64,000 nucleotides of DNA, taken from positions 319,866,654 to 319,930,653 of the forward strand of contig JASDDO010000004.1 in assembly GCA_030015575.1 (NCBI GenBank). Reading direction: 5' to 3'. This DNA comes from Agapanthus africanus. Taxonomy: Eukaryota > Streptophyta > Magnoliopsida > Asparagales > Amaryllidaceae. The notes under the pieces were generated by a model. It was given only the letters and a program-made list of their open reading frames with translations, ran no database searches and was not told the DNA's origin. Positions 43,101 to 54,862 of the stretch are shown here, piece by piece (position 1 is the first letter of the stretch; each line of letters begins with the position of its first letter). Position numbers and translations under genes: made by a program.

Positions 43101-45451
43101 TGTTGGAGATAGTGCCCTCAGAGTCGATTATTGGATCACAGGCACGTGATTGCGATGATTGAGGGAGGACCTATCCCGGTAGAACAGTCTTACTCGAGAT
43201 GATAGTTTGCTATCTGGTTTACCTTTATCATCGTGTACTGCTTTAGGCGACCTGACATGTCGCTATTACACGTTGATAGAGCCCCTAGGATTCTTGCTTG
43301 ACTGCCGGCAGTATGAGGGCGATCATATAAGTGAGAGCTGGAGTCTATAAGCACATCCTTAAAAGGTCCCTAGTCGTAGGAGTTTCGAGACAGGGCATCG
43401 ATTCTCCAGAGTAGACTAGTGTATACAGTCGAGACCCCGACGAGGGGCGGTGGCCGGTCTCACAAGCCACTGGTGTCAGTTGGTTCACCTTAGATGTATA
43501 CAGGTGCTCATTGGGTTATGAGTACACCGGACAGGACTCGCCGGGAACATGCTAGTTGGTCATATACCAGACGTCAGATGGCAGTTCCCTGGTGACATGT
43601 GTACAGGTTAGTTCATCGACCTGGGGATCGTCATTTGTCTCGTGTGAGTTCCCACTGTACTTTGATTACTACCCTACCACGGCTCAAAGGAGTCGTGCAA
43701 ACAGGTTTTAGTTGGGTACAGTCCCGAGCCACATGGAGGCAGTGAGCGGATCTTCGGGGGTTTCGTCTCTCCCGGTATTGGGGGTGAGGTCGCGCTGTGT
43801 CTAGGAGAGCCATTACACGAAGACCTTGGCCAAGGCAGGAGATTTACTGGTAGGTATTCCAGTAGTATCTCAGGGTGTTCTGGGCTACACTCCGACACGA
43901 CTTGTACCGCTTTTGGGGGTCTGACTTTTACCAACCCCCTAGGCCCGCCATGCGATACTCATAGACGAACGGACCGGACTGTACGGATATTGTCACTGAC
44001 AGGCTCAGTTGGGTGTCGGGGTGAGCTTCCTCATCGACGTCCCTTTTAGTCAATAGCTGGTGGCCCGTCACGTATTGGCTTATACCTCTGACGTGCTAGT
44101 GGTTAAATCCACAGCCATAGTATTGACGAGTCTTTAGAGTCCACCACACTTTCAGTTACTCAAGCTTTCGGGCGAAACGCTGTAGAGGCCGTATGGAGAT
44201 ATGGCAGGGTCCGATCAGATACGTGCGGTATTGCACGGATCAGGATCGGACGGTTTGTACTAGTAGCCGTATAGGTATATGGCAGGGTTCGATCAGATAC
44301 GTGCGGTATTGCACGGATCAGGATCGAACGGATATCACTAGCCGGCTTTGGTTTAAGCCGGTCCTAGTTTAGTACAGTGTAGATTCTGTCTCTTTGCATT
44401 TGTATCCGGACGGAATACAGATGCGGGTGTGTATGCACAGTATCGGGGTTTTCCTGTAATTTATTACGGGACCAGTTTTCTGGAGTTGCCAGTTTGTATT
44501 CCGTTCCGGCCGGTTTTCCTTTGTTCTTTCCCGGCCGGACTTTTCCGATGGAGGGGGTAATTTGCAGTTTTGCAAATTACACTTTGTGGGGGGGTTTCTT
44601 GTAAAAGTATTGATTATGATAAGCATCTTTTCTTTCCTCCATGCTTTCATTTATTGTGATGGGAAAGGAAAGGAATGGGTTAAAGTTATGGATTTGATTT
44701 TGGTCATGATGTTGTTTTTAGGGTATGATTTTTTTTTTCCTTCACCCATGTTTTGGGGGGGCCGGCCACTTGATCTGTGTGTGAGGGGAGAGGTTAATTG
44801 GTGTGGGTATTTCCTTCATGCTTGTTGCATTTTCGTGGGCCCCCCCTCCTTTTGCTTTGTGAGTGTGCTGAGGATTAATTTCCTTATGCATGTTTTTATT
44901 TATGCATTCAACCCTCATTTTCAACAGTGCACAAAATGCTTCCCACTTCATTTCTTCCAGAGAGCATTTTTTTGGCTGAGCTCCTTGATTTTCATTGCAA
45001 AGCTCCATTGATTTTTCCTTGCAAGCATCCATGGAAAATTCTTGTGCAAAATTCCCTCCATTATGGCAACTATCATAAACCCCAAGAGACAAGTTTCCTA
45101 CACTTCCTACAGCAAATCTTGGACGCGTCGATTCGCCAGCTTCGCGCCCGAGTTGCCTCGGTATTGAGGCGGGAGCCCGTAAAAGATGCAGGCGACGTGG
45201 TGCCCTTCCGGCGAGGAGATGGAGACCGGACATTCTGCGAGAGATCGGGACGACGACGAGAAGACCGGAGGACTCGGATCACTCGGTATATCTCTAACCC
45301 TTCTCTTGTTTGCTAGAATTAGTTTAATGGCACGATCCGGGTGTTTAGTGCGCGGTGGTGCCGGTTTGCTAAGTCCGCAAAAATTTAAGTTTACCACCGT
45401 TTCCGCGTTTGGCCGTCGGATTGACGGCCGGGGCGCCGCCGTGCACTTACA
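43101..45451 (+). repeat. CopB 5' LTR
   Basis: TGTTGGAGATAGTGCCC ... CGTGCACTTACA, 2351 bp. It contains a duplicated hairpin (44209-44329). Open frames on both strands recur unchanged in the 3' LTR because the sequence is the same; none shows a recognisable protein domain. Confidence 0.95.
44209..44329 (+). promoter_or_regulatory. Two hairpins in the CopB LTR with matched arm changes
   Basis: Copy 1 (44209-44251): outer arms GTCCGATC and GATCGGAC, inner arms CGTGC and GCACG. Copy 2 (44287-44329): outer arms GTTCGATC and GATCGAAC, same inner arms. The outer arms differ by a paired change. The same pair occurs in the 3' LTR at 52233-52353. Confidence 0.65.
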
Positions 45452-45452
45452 G

Positions 45453-45465
45453 TGGTATCAGAGCC
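45453..45465 (+). promoter_or_regulatory. CopB primer binding site
   Basis: TGGTATCAGAGCC, one base after the LTR end; matches the initiator-Met tRNA 3' end. Confidence 0.93.
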
Positions 45466-45667
45466 TAGCCATTAACTTAGTCTAGCTTTGTGAAATGTGT
45501 TTTTCAGTTCCGATCGATCGAAATGTCCAAAAACCCGTATTTGCTCACATCAGTTTTCTGTTTAGATTTTTTTGGTGTCGAAAATTTTTTCAGGTTGTAG
45601 AAATATGATGTACTTGAAAACCTAAGACCACTGAAGAAATACGAGTCATTGATCTTTCCTCCAGAGC

Positions 45668-45708
45668 GCGGAACCGCGGCCAATTCCCTCTTTGGGCCGC
45701 GGTTCCGC
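45668..45708 (+). promoter_or_regulatory. GC-rich leader hairpin, CopB
   Basis: Perfect 14-bp arms GCGGAACCGCGGCC (45668-45681) and GGCCGCGGTTCCGC (45695-45708), 13-nt loop, about 215 nt after the primer site. Confidence 0.75.
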
Positions 45709-46861
45709 CGCAACTTGAAAAGATCAATGGGCCAGATTTTTTCAGTGGGCCTCTGGGTTAATTTTATGGGTTTTGGAATATTAAAGTTGGGCCAATTATT
45801 TCTGTGTGTGCTACAGTTTTCTTTGGGGCCCAGTTGTTAATTGTTTGATCAATCGGAATATTTTAAAACACATTTTTCACAGTATTTACATTATATCTGC
45901 GACCGTGAATGTCACTCGATCGGTAAATCCTGTCTAACTGCTATAGCCCAGTTAGACGGATTTGCGAACGTGACTTTCACGTTGATGTTCTATGTTTATG
46001 CTGTGATGTTGCGGATCGGTCGTGGGGGATAGCCTGGATGCAATGCTAGTACTGTATTGTGGTATTATGTACATTTGGTATTGCGGGGCGAGCGTCCGAC
46101 ATGTGGACTGCCGTCACTGCCTGATTGTATTATTCTTTTGGGGCACGACCTGGTTGCGGTCGATGTACCCGTTGTATGTATATTTTACATTCTGTACTAG
46201 GATTACCCCGCGGTGGGGTGCACGGATAGCCGGGTTCTAGAGGGCAACAAGCCCGCATCTCATGGCATTGGGACGGAAGGGGCTTCACTCTAGGATTGGC
46301 GGGCTATTCGCCGCACTCGTAGGGGGTACAGGTTGACCCAGGAGGGGTGCCCAAGTTGCCGGATTCCGTGGAGTGCTGGGTGGTCCATTCACGGCGCTGA
46401 AGGGGGCTGCCTCGCTTCAGGTTTTGGCGGGTGACTTGCCGCGCCCGTAGGGGTCTAGGATTTCATTGCACAGGCTATCCACACGACCAGGGGAACGTCG
46501 GGTTTCAGTAGTGGCTCTGTGAAACCCGGGGATCCCAGATATCTGTATTGTTCTGTGATGTTGCATTTCTTTCACGCCTTGAGCAAAATATAATATATTG
46601 ATATATATATTAGTAGATGTTGTATATGTTTTTCACCCGCGCTAGTCCAGTCCCCGCTCTGCCGTTAGTAAGCTAACCTAACGGGTGATGACGGGACCCA
46701 GTGGCGAATGCGGATGGCATATACGTACGTCAGTATATTTTCGTTCTTTGTGGTGTGATCAATTGATGGGACTGCATTGATTCGGATCAATGCAAGTTTA
46801 AAAACAAACCTAATCTGATGTTGTTGGAACACTTTTCAAAAGGCTGTTATTGCAAGGACGT

Positions 46862-47100
46862 TCACTTTTGTTTTGCATCGTGGTATTCATTTGGAATATC
46901 CTGCTCCTCAGTCGACGAGGCAAGGGCCGAGATCCCTTTACCGGGAGTGACCCCTTGGACAGAAGTTTGCGTCAGGGCAATGACTTCACTATAGCCGATT
47001 ACTTTTGCTTTGCACCGTGGTATTCACTTGGAATATCCTGCACCCCATTCTACGGGGAAAGAGCCGAGATCCCTTCACCGGGAGTGACCTCTTTAGCAAC
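46862..47100 (+). repeat. Duplicated leader module, CopB
   Basis: Two copies about 137 bp apart, each TTTTGCTTTGCA-like, then GGTATTC ... GGAATATCC, then GGGCCGAGATCCCTTYACCG and GGAGTGACC. Counterpart of 3950-4200 in CopA. Confidence 0.75.
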
Positions 47101-47238
47101 GGTTTTCGTCACTATATTTTTAAAAGCTATCCGTTCCTTCGACGATATCAAGTTCTTTACGTTAAAGGTTTTCGCCAGAAACCATTCGTAGCCCTCCGTC
47201 GTTTCATATGGGTGGTCAATAGTATTCAAGCTGTGTAT

Positions 47239-47434
47239 GTTGGCCAAAGTCAAGGCACAGTGATTGGTAGCTATTGGGGTATTCATATGCTGCATAGATA
47301 GATGCGTTGGTTTGGGACAGTCGTACTGCCATTTTGGCCAAAGTCAAGGGTATGTACGGGTGGATTCAAATTAACCTGGAGAATGACGGGTAGAACTTGA
47401 CATGTGACTTATGATATGTTGGCCAAAGTCAAGG
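47239..47434 (+). repeat. Triplicated 16-nt leader motif, CopB
   Basis: TTGGCCAAAGTCAAGG at about 47240, 47334 and 47419, all three identical over 16 nt. Confidence 0.78.
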
Positions 47435-47745
47435 TCATAAGAGCATGGGGCAGATATCACATCGGGAGTTTCAAAAGTACAGAAACTTGCCAGATATGCG
47501 CATACCTTCTGGAGTGTGATACCGTGAGCGGATTCCGTCACGTTATCATGCGATGATAGTTGGATCCCGATTCCCACTGATGAGTTAGTATACTCCTCGG
47601 GTGACCCCGACTAATTCTTCTTTCAGGTTTGGAGGAGAATTTGAGGTACAGTGGGAGGATTCCAGATTAGATAAATTGGTAACCATTCTGATCTAGGTTA
47701 GAGTGCACGCTGAGTGTTTCTTTTCTCTCTCTCTTTGGCAGCGAC

Positions 47746-50700
47746 CATTGACCCGACCCTAAGATTATGACTCAGTGACCATGTTGACCGAACCTACTTA
47801 ACACTGGCTTTTGGATTGTCAGAGTTGCAAACCTCATTGCCACTCCTGCTTTTACCCTTTTCTCCAGGACACCCCGTTTTACTACGAACGTCCACTTCCA
47901 TTGGACAAAACCATCGTATGGTTAGATACGAACTCGAAGGAATTCGAGGATGGTTTCCGGTTCTGGAGAAAACGGATAGGACTATTCAGTTGTCTTTTCT
48001 TTTCACCTTCTCTCAGGCTGCGAGTACTCCTTGGTTTAGGAGTAGTACACCTATTATGCAAATTGGATAGTCTTCTTCCAAACTATAGGCTGGTGCCGAC
48101 CGGTAGGGAATGAAGAAAACCAGTTAGCCTAAACGGTGTACAGAAGGTATTAAGTTCAGACAAAGCAAGGGATTAGTAAGAGGGCAAAGTAAATTGCGAC
48201 TGCTATTCACGACCAAACCAAGTATTTCTTCGCCAATCCTAAATCACCTTTGTATTTCTCCAGGACACTCCGCATCACTACGAAGATCCCATTTTATTGG
48301 ATAATCCATCGTATGGTTATATACGAACTCGAAAGGAACTTGTTCCAGTTCGGGGATGGATCCTGGTTCAGGAGAAATAGGAATAAAGTACATTCAGGTG
48401 TCTTTTATCTTCACCTTCTCTCGCGTTGCGAGTGCTCCTAGGATTAGGACAGTACACCCTTTATGCTTTTTGGATAGTCTTCTTCCAAACCATAGGCTGG
48501 TGCCGAACGGTAGGGAAGGAAGAAAACCATTTGGCCTAAAAGGGTGTACAGAAGGAAATGACTAAAGACATATGAAGGGATTTGGAGAGGTGGCAAAGAA
48601 TTATACGGTTATAGTTGTGAATTTGGATAATGGAAGAGGCATTACTAGGAATACCAGGATACCCCATCGAAACATTTCAATGTTTCAGGTTCACTGTGTA
48701 CAGTTAATAGAAAACTGATTTCCCAATTAGACACTTGCTCCAGGGTATGCATTTACCAGGTATGATTCTCACATCTGTATGGTTTTACAGATGATGAGTG
48801 GGAGTAAGTTATTGGGAATTGGGTGATCATCCTCATTATATCGCGATTCGTTGTAATTGGTGATATTTGAGGATGCCACCTGGATTGTTTGCCGGTCGGC
48901 AAATATTTGGTTTTGAATATCCGCTGTTGTGCACCAATTTCAAATTGATATATCTGTACGTCTATTTTCATAGAGTGAGATATACCTTTTGATATTATGT
49001 CGATGACATTTACCTATATCAGTGGATGGTTAGGTAAGGAGCATTAAACAGCGGTGTAATTCTTCTTAACCATAAGTACAGTTTTCAACCTACGACACAC
49101 AGTGAAAGAGTTATTAGACTCAGCGGACTTATACAGAGTATTGTATGTTGTCCAGTGTCCATTAGGACAGAGGGGTTGGTCCTCATACTATATTCTGTTT
49201 ACTTTTGACTTCTCTAGTTCTTAGACATGTGTTTCGTAGAAACACAGGGTCTAAGTTTTGAGGAGTTATAGGTATTTGAATAGAGTAGAGAACCAGGTGT
49301 AGCAAGTATCGGGATTCTTCAAAGTGATCGAAGATGTAGATACTTGTGTATGGTATTCAGTTGATAGTAATGAAAAAGAGAAATTGCTTCTCTTTCAGGT
49401 TACTCATAATTGGAAGCATTCCTAAGTTGAGTAACGCTGATCGGCCTCCTTCCATTTAGTTGACATGCACTGGAGATAGCTGCATGATTTGAATCTGGTT
49501 CAATTAAATCAGTGCCTCTGGTTCTATATTGGATGTAGAACAGTTCATATCTTAACGTTGTTAAGGTACGGGGAGTTGTCCGGCTTATGCTTAAAACCAG
49601 ACACTGGACAACTCAAGGCACGTTTCTGTAATGGCTGTTTGTGGGTTGACCCAGGCTATGACGCGGGTTGACTTTCTACCATCTGGATGAACAATAGCAA
49701 TATTGTTCTAGACTCGCCACAGTTTTATTAAAAATGGATTTTTTCAAAAACAGCAGTGGGAGTATGGTAGAACTGGAAGTGATTCCAGAACCGCAAACGA
49801 TTACTGAAGATTTGATAAGGAACCTAAAGATTCAATCTGATTTGACATTCCATTGGCCACTCCGCAGATAAGGTGGGTAACTTCAGGCACCCGAGAGGTA
49901 CTTCGGTAGCCTCAAGGACGGTGACAGGGAAGTTCTTGTTTACCCACACTTGCCATTGTTGTTGTTCCAGGCTGCGAGACCCGGCAGGAGGATGAGTATA
50001 GCGTCGTTCTGAACTAGCTTCAGAAGTGTACGTGTATATGTCTCTGCCAGAGGGTTGTCGTAGTCAGTGGGAGCAACGGAAGCATTGGTGGACATCAGGC
50101 TTATGTCTATTTATAGACTAAAGCAGATGTAGCAGAGATAGATCATCTGTTTCTGATGTGACAGTCATAGGTTTGACGTCATCAGAATAGGGGATGGATC
50201 TGTTGAGAAGGTAGTAGGAAGTGATATTCCTATACTACGATCGGTTATACTTTGGTCGTCACACAGTGGTTTCTCCACAAAGGACTTGGACATTATATCA
50301 GACATACTGGTTACTAGATCTATGGTTTTAGATCTAGATTTGGGTGGTTTCCTAATCTGGGTACCTTGACAGCATTCTATGAGTATTTAGAATGGACGAC
50401 TCCTGGCACGGTAGTGTACCTGCAAGTAATGGAGTTGCCCTCTCTAAAGGTGTCTTTTAGACTAAAGTAGAGAGGGATGTGCATGATTGGCAGATCACTT
50501 GCTTAGGCAATTGAGTCAATCATGAGATGTCAAGTACCACACCAGATGTTGTTCTTGCACTAGATGCAATAAGTTGATATTGATCCAATCCTGGAGAAAC
50601 AGTCGGAAGCAGTTTTAGAACATAAGTGGCTGTTCTAGGGATATGATAACGGCTGCCTCTTTTAGGAGACGGTTATCATTCCAGGCTTCCAAGGTGACCT

Positions 50701-51110
50701 GGACGACAAGGAGGTTGTCAGAGTTATAGTTTTTTCCCTCTGACGAGGGGCAGTATTTTGGACGGATGGTCCAAGGCAATACTGAGGGTGGCATGGCGCA
50801 GGATACTGATTAAGTTCAGTTGAAGATACAGTCTAAGAAGTTTGGATTTGGAGTTCATTTATGAGCTACGTCCCATCAGACATCCAGACATTCTAAGGCA
50901 GGTATTGCTCATTTCGGGAGATGGTTTTCTCCGCGAACTTGAGATATAGAGAGACATAGAAAGAAACTTCTAGGCGGATCCACTCACTGAGGCTATTCCT
51001 CGACCGCAATAGTTTCACAAACGGGATTTGTGAGACTGACTAGTAGAGGAGTTGGGTGTTCGGTATCACACGGGCTGTGAGTATGCGACATCGCAATAAT
51101 TAGCCTTGAG
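47746..51110 (+). pseudogene. CopB pol remnant, non-coding
   Basis: Occupies the place of pol but holds no long frame. Traces: GTATGGTTAGATACGAACTC (about 47918) resembles the protease site WVLDTGS with changes. Near 50990 GCGGATCCACTCACTGAGGC matches the RNase H tail of CopA (GCGGATCCACTCACGAAGGC). Several other stretches look like scrambled RT and RNase H. Stops occur in all frames. The decay contrasts with the near-identical LTRs. Confidence 0.7.
47868..48560 (+). repeat. About 290-bp direct duplication in the CopB interior
   Basis: 47868-48157 and 48256-48555 share order and many identical runs (TTCTCCAGGACAC, CGTATGGTTA, ATACGAACTCGAA, GATAGTCTTCTTCCAAAC, TAGGCTGGTGCCGA, AAGAAAACCA). 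They are clearly diverged from each other, so the duplication is old. Each copy holds one protease-site relic. Confidence 0.75.
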
Positions 51111-51124
51111 TGCAAGTGGGAGAT

Positions 51125-53476
51125 TGTTGGAGATAGTGCCCTCAGAGTCGATTATTGGATCACAGGCACGTGATTGCGATGATTGAGGGAGGACCTATCC
51201 CGGTAGAACAGTCTTACTCGAGATGATAGTTTGCTATCTGGTTTACCTTTATCATCGTGTACTGCTTTAGGCGACCTGACATGTCGCTATTACACGTTGA
51301 TAGAGCCCCTAGGATTCTTGCTTGACTGCCGGCAGTATGAGGGCGATCATATAAGTGAGAGCTGGAGTCTATAAGCACATCCTTAAAAGGTCCCTAGTCG
51401 TAGGAGTTTCGAGACAGGGCATCGATTCTCCAGAGTAGACTAGTGTATACAGTCGAGACCCCGACGAGGGGCGGTGGCCGGTCTCACAAGCCACTGGTGT
51501 CAGTTGGTTCACCTTAGATGTATACAGGTGCTCATTGGGTTATGAGTACACCGGACAGGACTCGCCGGGAACATGCTAGTTGGTCATATACCAGACGTCA
51601 GATGGCAGTTCCCTGGTGACATGTGTACAGGTTAGTTCATCGACCTGGGGATCGTCATTTGTCTCGTGTGAGTTCCCACTGTACTTTGATTACTACCCTA
51701 CCACGGCTCAAAGGAGTCGTGCAAACAGGTTTTAGTTGGGTACAGTCCCGAGCCACATGGAGGCAGTGAGCGGATCTTCGGGGGTTTCGTCTCTCCCGGT
51801 ATTGGGGGTGAGGTCGCGCTGTGTCTAGGAGAGCCATTACACGAAGACCTTGGCCAAGGCAGGAGATTTACTGGTAGGTATTCCAGTAGTATCTCAGGGT
51901 GTTCTGGGCTACACTCCGACACGACTTGTACCGCTTTTGGGGGTCTGACTTTTACCAACCCCCTAGGCCCGCCATGCGATACTCATAGACGAACGGACCG
52001 GACTGTACGGATATTGTCACTGACAGGCTCAGTTGGGTGTCGGGGTGAGCTTCCTCATCGACGTCCCTTTTAGTCAATAGCTGGTGGCCCGTCACGTATT
52101 GGCTTATACCTCTGACGTGCTAGTGGTTAAATCCACAGCCATAGTATTGACGAGTCTTTAGAGTCCACCACACTTTCAGTTACTCAAGCTTTCGGGCGAA
52201 ACGCTGTAGAGGCCGTATGGAGATATGGCAGGGTCCGATCAGATACGTGCGGTATTGCACGGATCAGGATCGGACGGTTTGTACTAGTAGCCGTATAGGT
52301 ATATGGCAGGGTTCGATCAGATACGTGCGGTATTGCACGGATCAGGATCGAACGGATATCACTAGCCGGCTTTGGTTTAAGCCGGTCCTAGTTTAGTACA
52401 GTGTAGATTCTGTCTCTTTGCATTTGTATCCGGACGGAATACAGATGCGGGTGTGTATGCACAGTATCGGGGTTTTCCTGTAATTTATTACGGGACCAGT
52501 TTTCTGGAGTTGCCAGTTTGTATTCCGTTCCGGCCGGTTTTCCTTTGTTCTTTCCCGGCCGGACTTTTCCGATGGAGGGGGTAATTTGCAGTTTTGCAAA
52601 TTACACTTTGTGGGGGGGTTTCTTGTAAAAGTATTGATTATGATAAGCATCTTTTCTTTCCTCCATGCTTTCATTTATTGTGATGGGAAAGGAAAGGAAT
52701 GGGTTAAAGTTATGGATTTGATTTTGGTCATGATGTTGTTTTTAGGGTATGATTTTTTTTTTTCCTTCACCCATGTTTTGGGGGGGCCGGCCACTTGATC
52801 TGTGTGTGAGGGGAGAGGTTAATTGGTGTGGGTATTTCCTTCATGCTTGTTGCATTTTCGTGGGCCCCCCCTCCTTTTGCTTTGTGAGTGTGCTGAGGAT
52901 TAATTTCCTTATGCATGTTTTTATTTATGCATTCAACCCTCATTTTCAACAGTGCACAAAATGCTTCCCACTTCATTTCTTCCAGAGAGCATTTTTTTGG
53001 CTGAGCTCCTTGATTTTCATTGCAAAGCTCCATTGATTTTTCCTTGCAAGCATCCATGGAAAATTCTTGTGCAAAATTCCCTCCATTATGGCAACTATCA
53101 TAAACCCCAAGAGACAAGTTTCCTACACTTCCTACAGCAAATCTTGGACGCGTCGATTCGCCAGCTTCGCGCCCGAGTTGCCTCGGTATTGAGGCGGGAG
53201 CCCGTAAAAGATGCAGGCGACGTGGTGCCCTTCCGGCGAGGAGATGGAGACCGGACATTCTGCGAGAGATCGGGACGACGACGAGAAGACCGGAGGACTC
53301 GGATCACTCGGTATATCTCTAACCCTTCTCTTGTTTGCTAGAATTAGTTTAATGGCACGATCCGGGTGTTTAGTGCGCGGTGGTGCCGGTTTGCTAAGTC
53401 CGCAAAAATTTAAGTTTACCACCGTTTCCGCGTTTGGCCGTCGGATTGACGGCCGGGGCGCCGCCGTGCACTTACA
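51125..53476 (+). repeat. CopB 3' LTR
   Basis: 2352 bp, the same as the 5' LTR apart from one T. It is followed by TCCAC and then by the TatA RT region. An ATG at 53211 within it opens a frame that runs into TatA RT. Confidence 0.95.
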
Positions 53477-53481
53477 TCCAC

Positions 53482-54560
53482 CTCAGGTCCGAGCACTCAT
53501 CGATGGAAGAATTCCAGATAGGCGGGGCATAGGTTTCATCCAGCCTGATTCTAAGGCATGCTTAATGACCCATATTGGGGAAGCCAGCGAAGAGTCAAAT
53601 GATGAAGACGACCTAACCAAGCCCGAAGAAGCTCCTCAAGAGCTCGAAGATGGCGGACAAGCAACCTTTGACGAGCTAACCGAGATTGACTTAGGAACAC
53701 CCGATGATCCAAGGCCGACCTACATCAGCTCACTTTTGTCGGAGAAAATGAAAGCGCAGATAATCACCCTGCTGCACGAGTTCGTCGACTGCTTCGTGTG
53801 GACGTATAAAGAAATGCCTGGACTTTCCCCTGAAGTGGTCGTGCATAAGCTGGCTATATCTCCTGATGCTAAGCCAGTCAAACAAGCTCCTCGAAGAATG
53901 AGAAGGGAACTAGAAGAAAAGGTCATCGAGGAAACCAAGAAGCTCATCGATGCTGGCTTCTTCAGGGAAGAGAAATATGCGGACTGGATCGCATGCATAC
54001 TCCCAGTGAAGAAGAAAAATAGGCTGATCCGAGTTTGTGTCGATTTCAAGGACCTCAACGAGGCATGTCCTAAAGACGACTTCTCGCTACCGGTCATGGA
54101 AATGATGGTCGATAACACCTCAAATTACGAACTGTTCACATTTATGGATGGCTCGTCTGGGTATAATCAGATCAAAATGTCGCCTGAGGATGAGAAGCAC
54201 ATAGCATTCCGAACCCCGATCGGAATATACTGCTACAAGGTGATGTCGTTCGGACTGAAGAACGCAGGTGCTATGTACCAAAGGGCAATGACCAATATCT
54301 TTGATGACCTAATTCATAAAGTCGTCAAATGTTATGTTGATGATCTGTTCGTCAAGACTAAAACCAAGGCCGATCATATCCAAGATCTTAGGACCGTTCT
54401 CACCAGACTAAGGGAATACGATCTGAAGATGAATCCTCTGAAGTGCGCTTTTGGCGTGTCATCGGGAAAATTCCTGGGCTTCATAGTCCGGCATCGAGGG
54501 ATCGAAGTTGACCCATCAATGATAAAGGCCATCATAGAGATGTCCCCCCAAAGAGTCTGA
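53482..54560 (+). pseudogene. TatA reverse transcriptase
   Basis: The frame continues the pre-RT region across the CopB site. Tat-type RT: KPVKQAPRRMRRELEEKVIE, then GFFREEKYADWIACILPVKK, RVCVDFKDLNEACPKDDFSL, FMDGSSGYNQIKMSPED, VMSFGLKNAGAMYQRAM and an intact catalytic site CYVDDLFVKTK; then MNPLKCAFGVSSGKFLGFIV. The palm motifs look complete. The frame ends at 54560 because of an apparent extra C in a C-run (54543-54549), after which homology continues in the next frame. As an open frame it extends upstream to 53211 in the CopB LTR, which is a chance fusion. Confidence 0.9.
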
Positions 54561-54862
54561 CGCAGCTGAGATCATTTCAAGGCAAGCTCGCTTATATACG
54601 GAGGTTTATCTAAAATTTATCGGGAAGATGTAGGCCCTTCTCAAAGCTCATGAAGAAAGGAGCTCCTTTTATCTGGGATGCCGAATGTCAAGCAGCGTTC
54701 GAAAGCATCAAACAGTACTTGTTGCACTCTCCAGTACTAGCCGCACCAATTCCAAATAAACCATTGATTCTCTACACTGCCTCACTAGATGAGTCACTCG
54801 GTGCACTCCTTGCCCAGAATAATGAGGAGGGAAAAGAAAATGCCCTCTACTACCTCAGTTGA
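54561..54862 (+). pseudogene. TatA RT thumb/connection and RNase H start
   Basis: Shifted frame: LTQLRSFQGKLAYIRRFI, stop, NLSGRCRPFSKLMKKGAPFI, then ECQAAFESIKQYLLHSPVLA and LILYTASLDESLGALLAQNN. The first RNase H Asp position reads TASLDESLGA, as in Tat elements. It ends at a TGA (54860-54862) inside the YLS-x-TLVGVEHNY region. Confidence 0.82.

Larger units (their letters stand above)
45466..47745 (+). other. CopB non-coding leader
   Basis: About 2.3 kb without a coding frame, collinear in parts with the CopA leader: GC hairpin (45668-45708), a block near 46200-46450 with GATTGGCGGGCTATTCGCCG-type repeats, the duplicated module (46862-47095) and the triplicated motif (47239-47434). Confidence 0.75.
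43101..53476 (+). mobile_element. CopB: full-length copia-type element with near-identical LTRs
   Basis: LTRs 43101-45451 and 51125-53476, initiator-Met primer site (45453-45465), polypurine tract (51114-51123), perfect 5-bp duplication TCCAC (43096-43100 and 53477-53481). The LTRs appear identical except for one extra T in a T-run (44729-44738 against 52753-52763). The interior has the same leader layout as CopA but no usable reading frame; pol survives only as non-coding similarity. A recent insertion of a non-autonomous copy. Confidence 0.93.

Noticed and set aside
44562-45485. Frames repeated unchanged at 52586-53510
   Set aside because: The repetition is explained by the two near-identical CopB LTRs; no protein family recognised.
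48753-49671. Short frames in the CopB interior as new genes
   Set aside because: All are under 75 codons, lack motifs, and lie in the decayed pol region.
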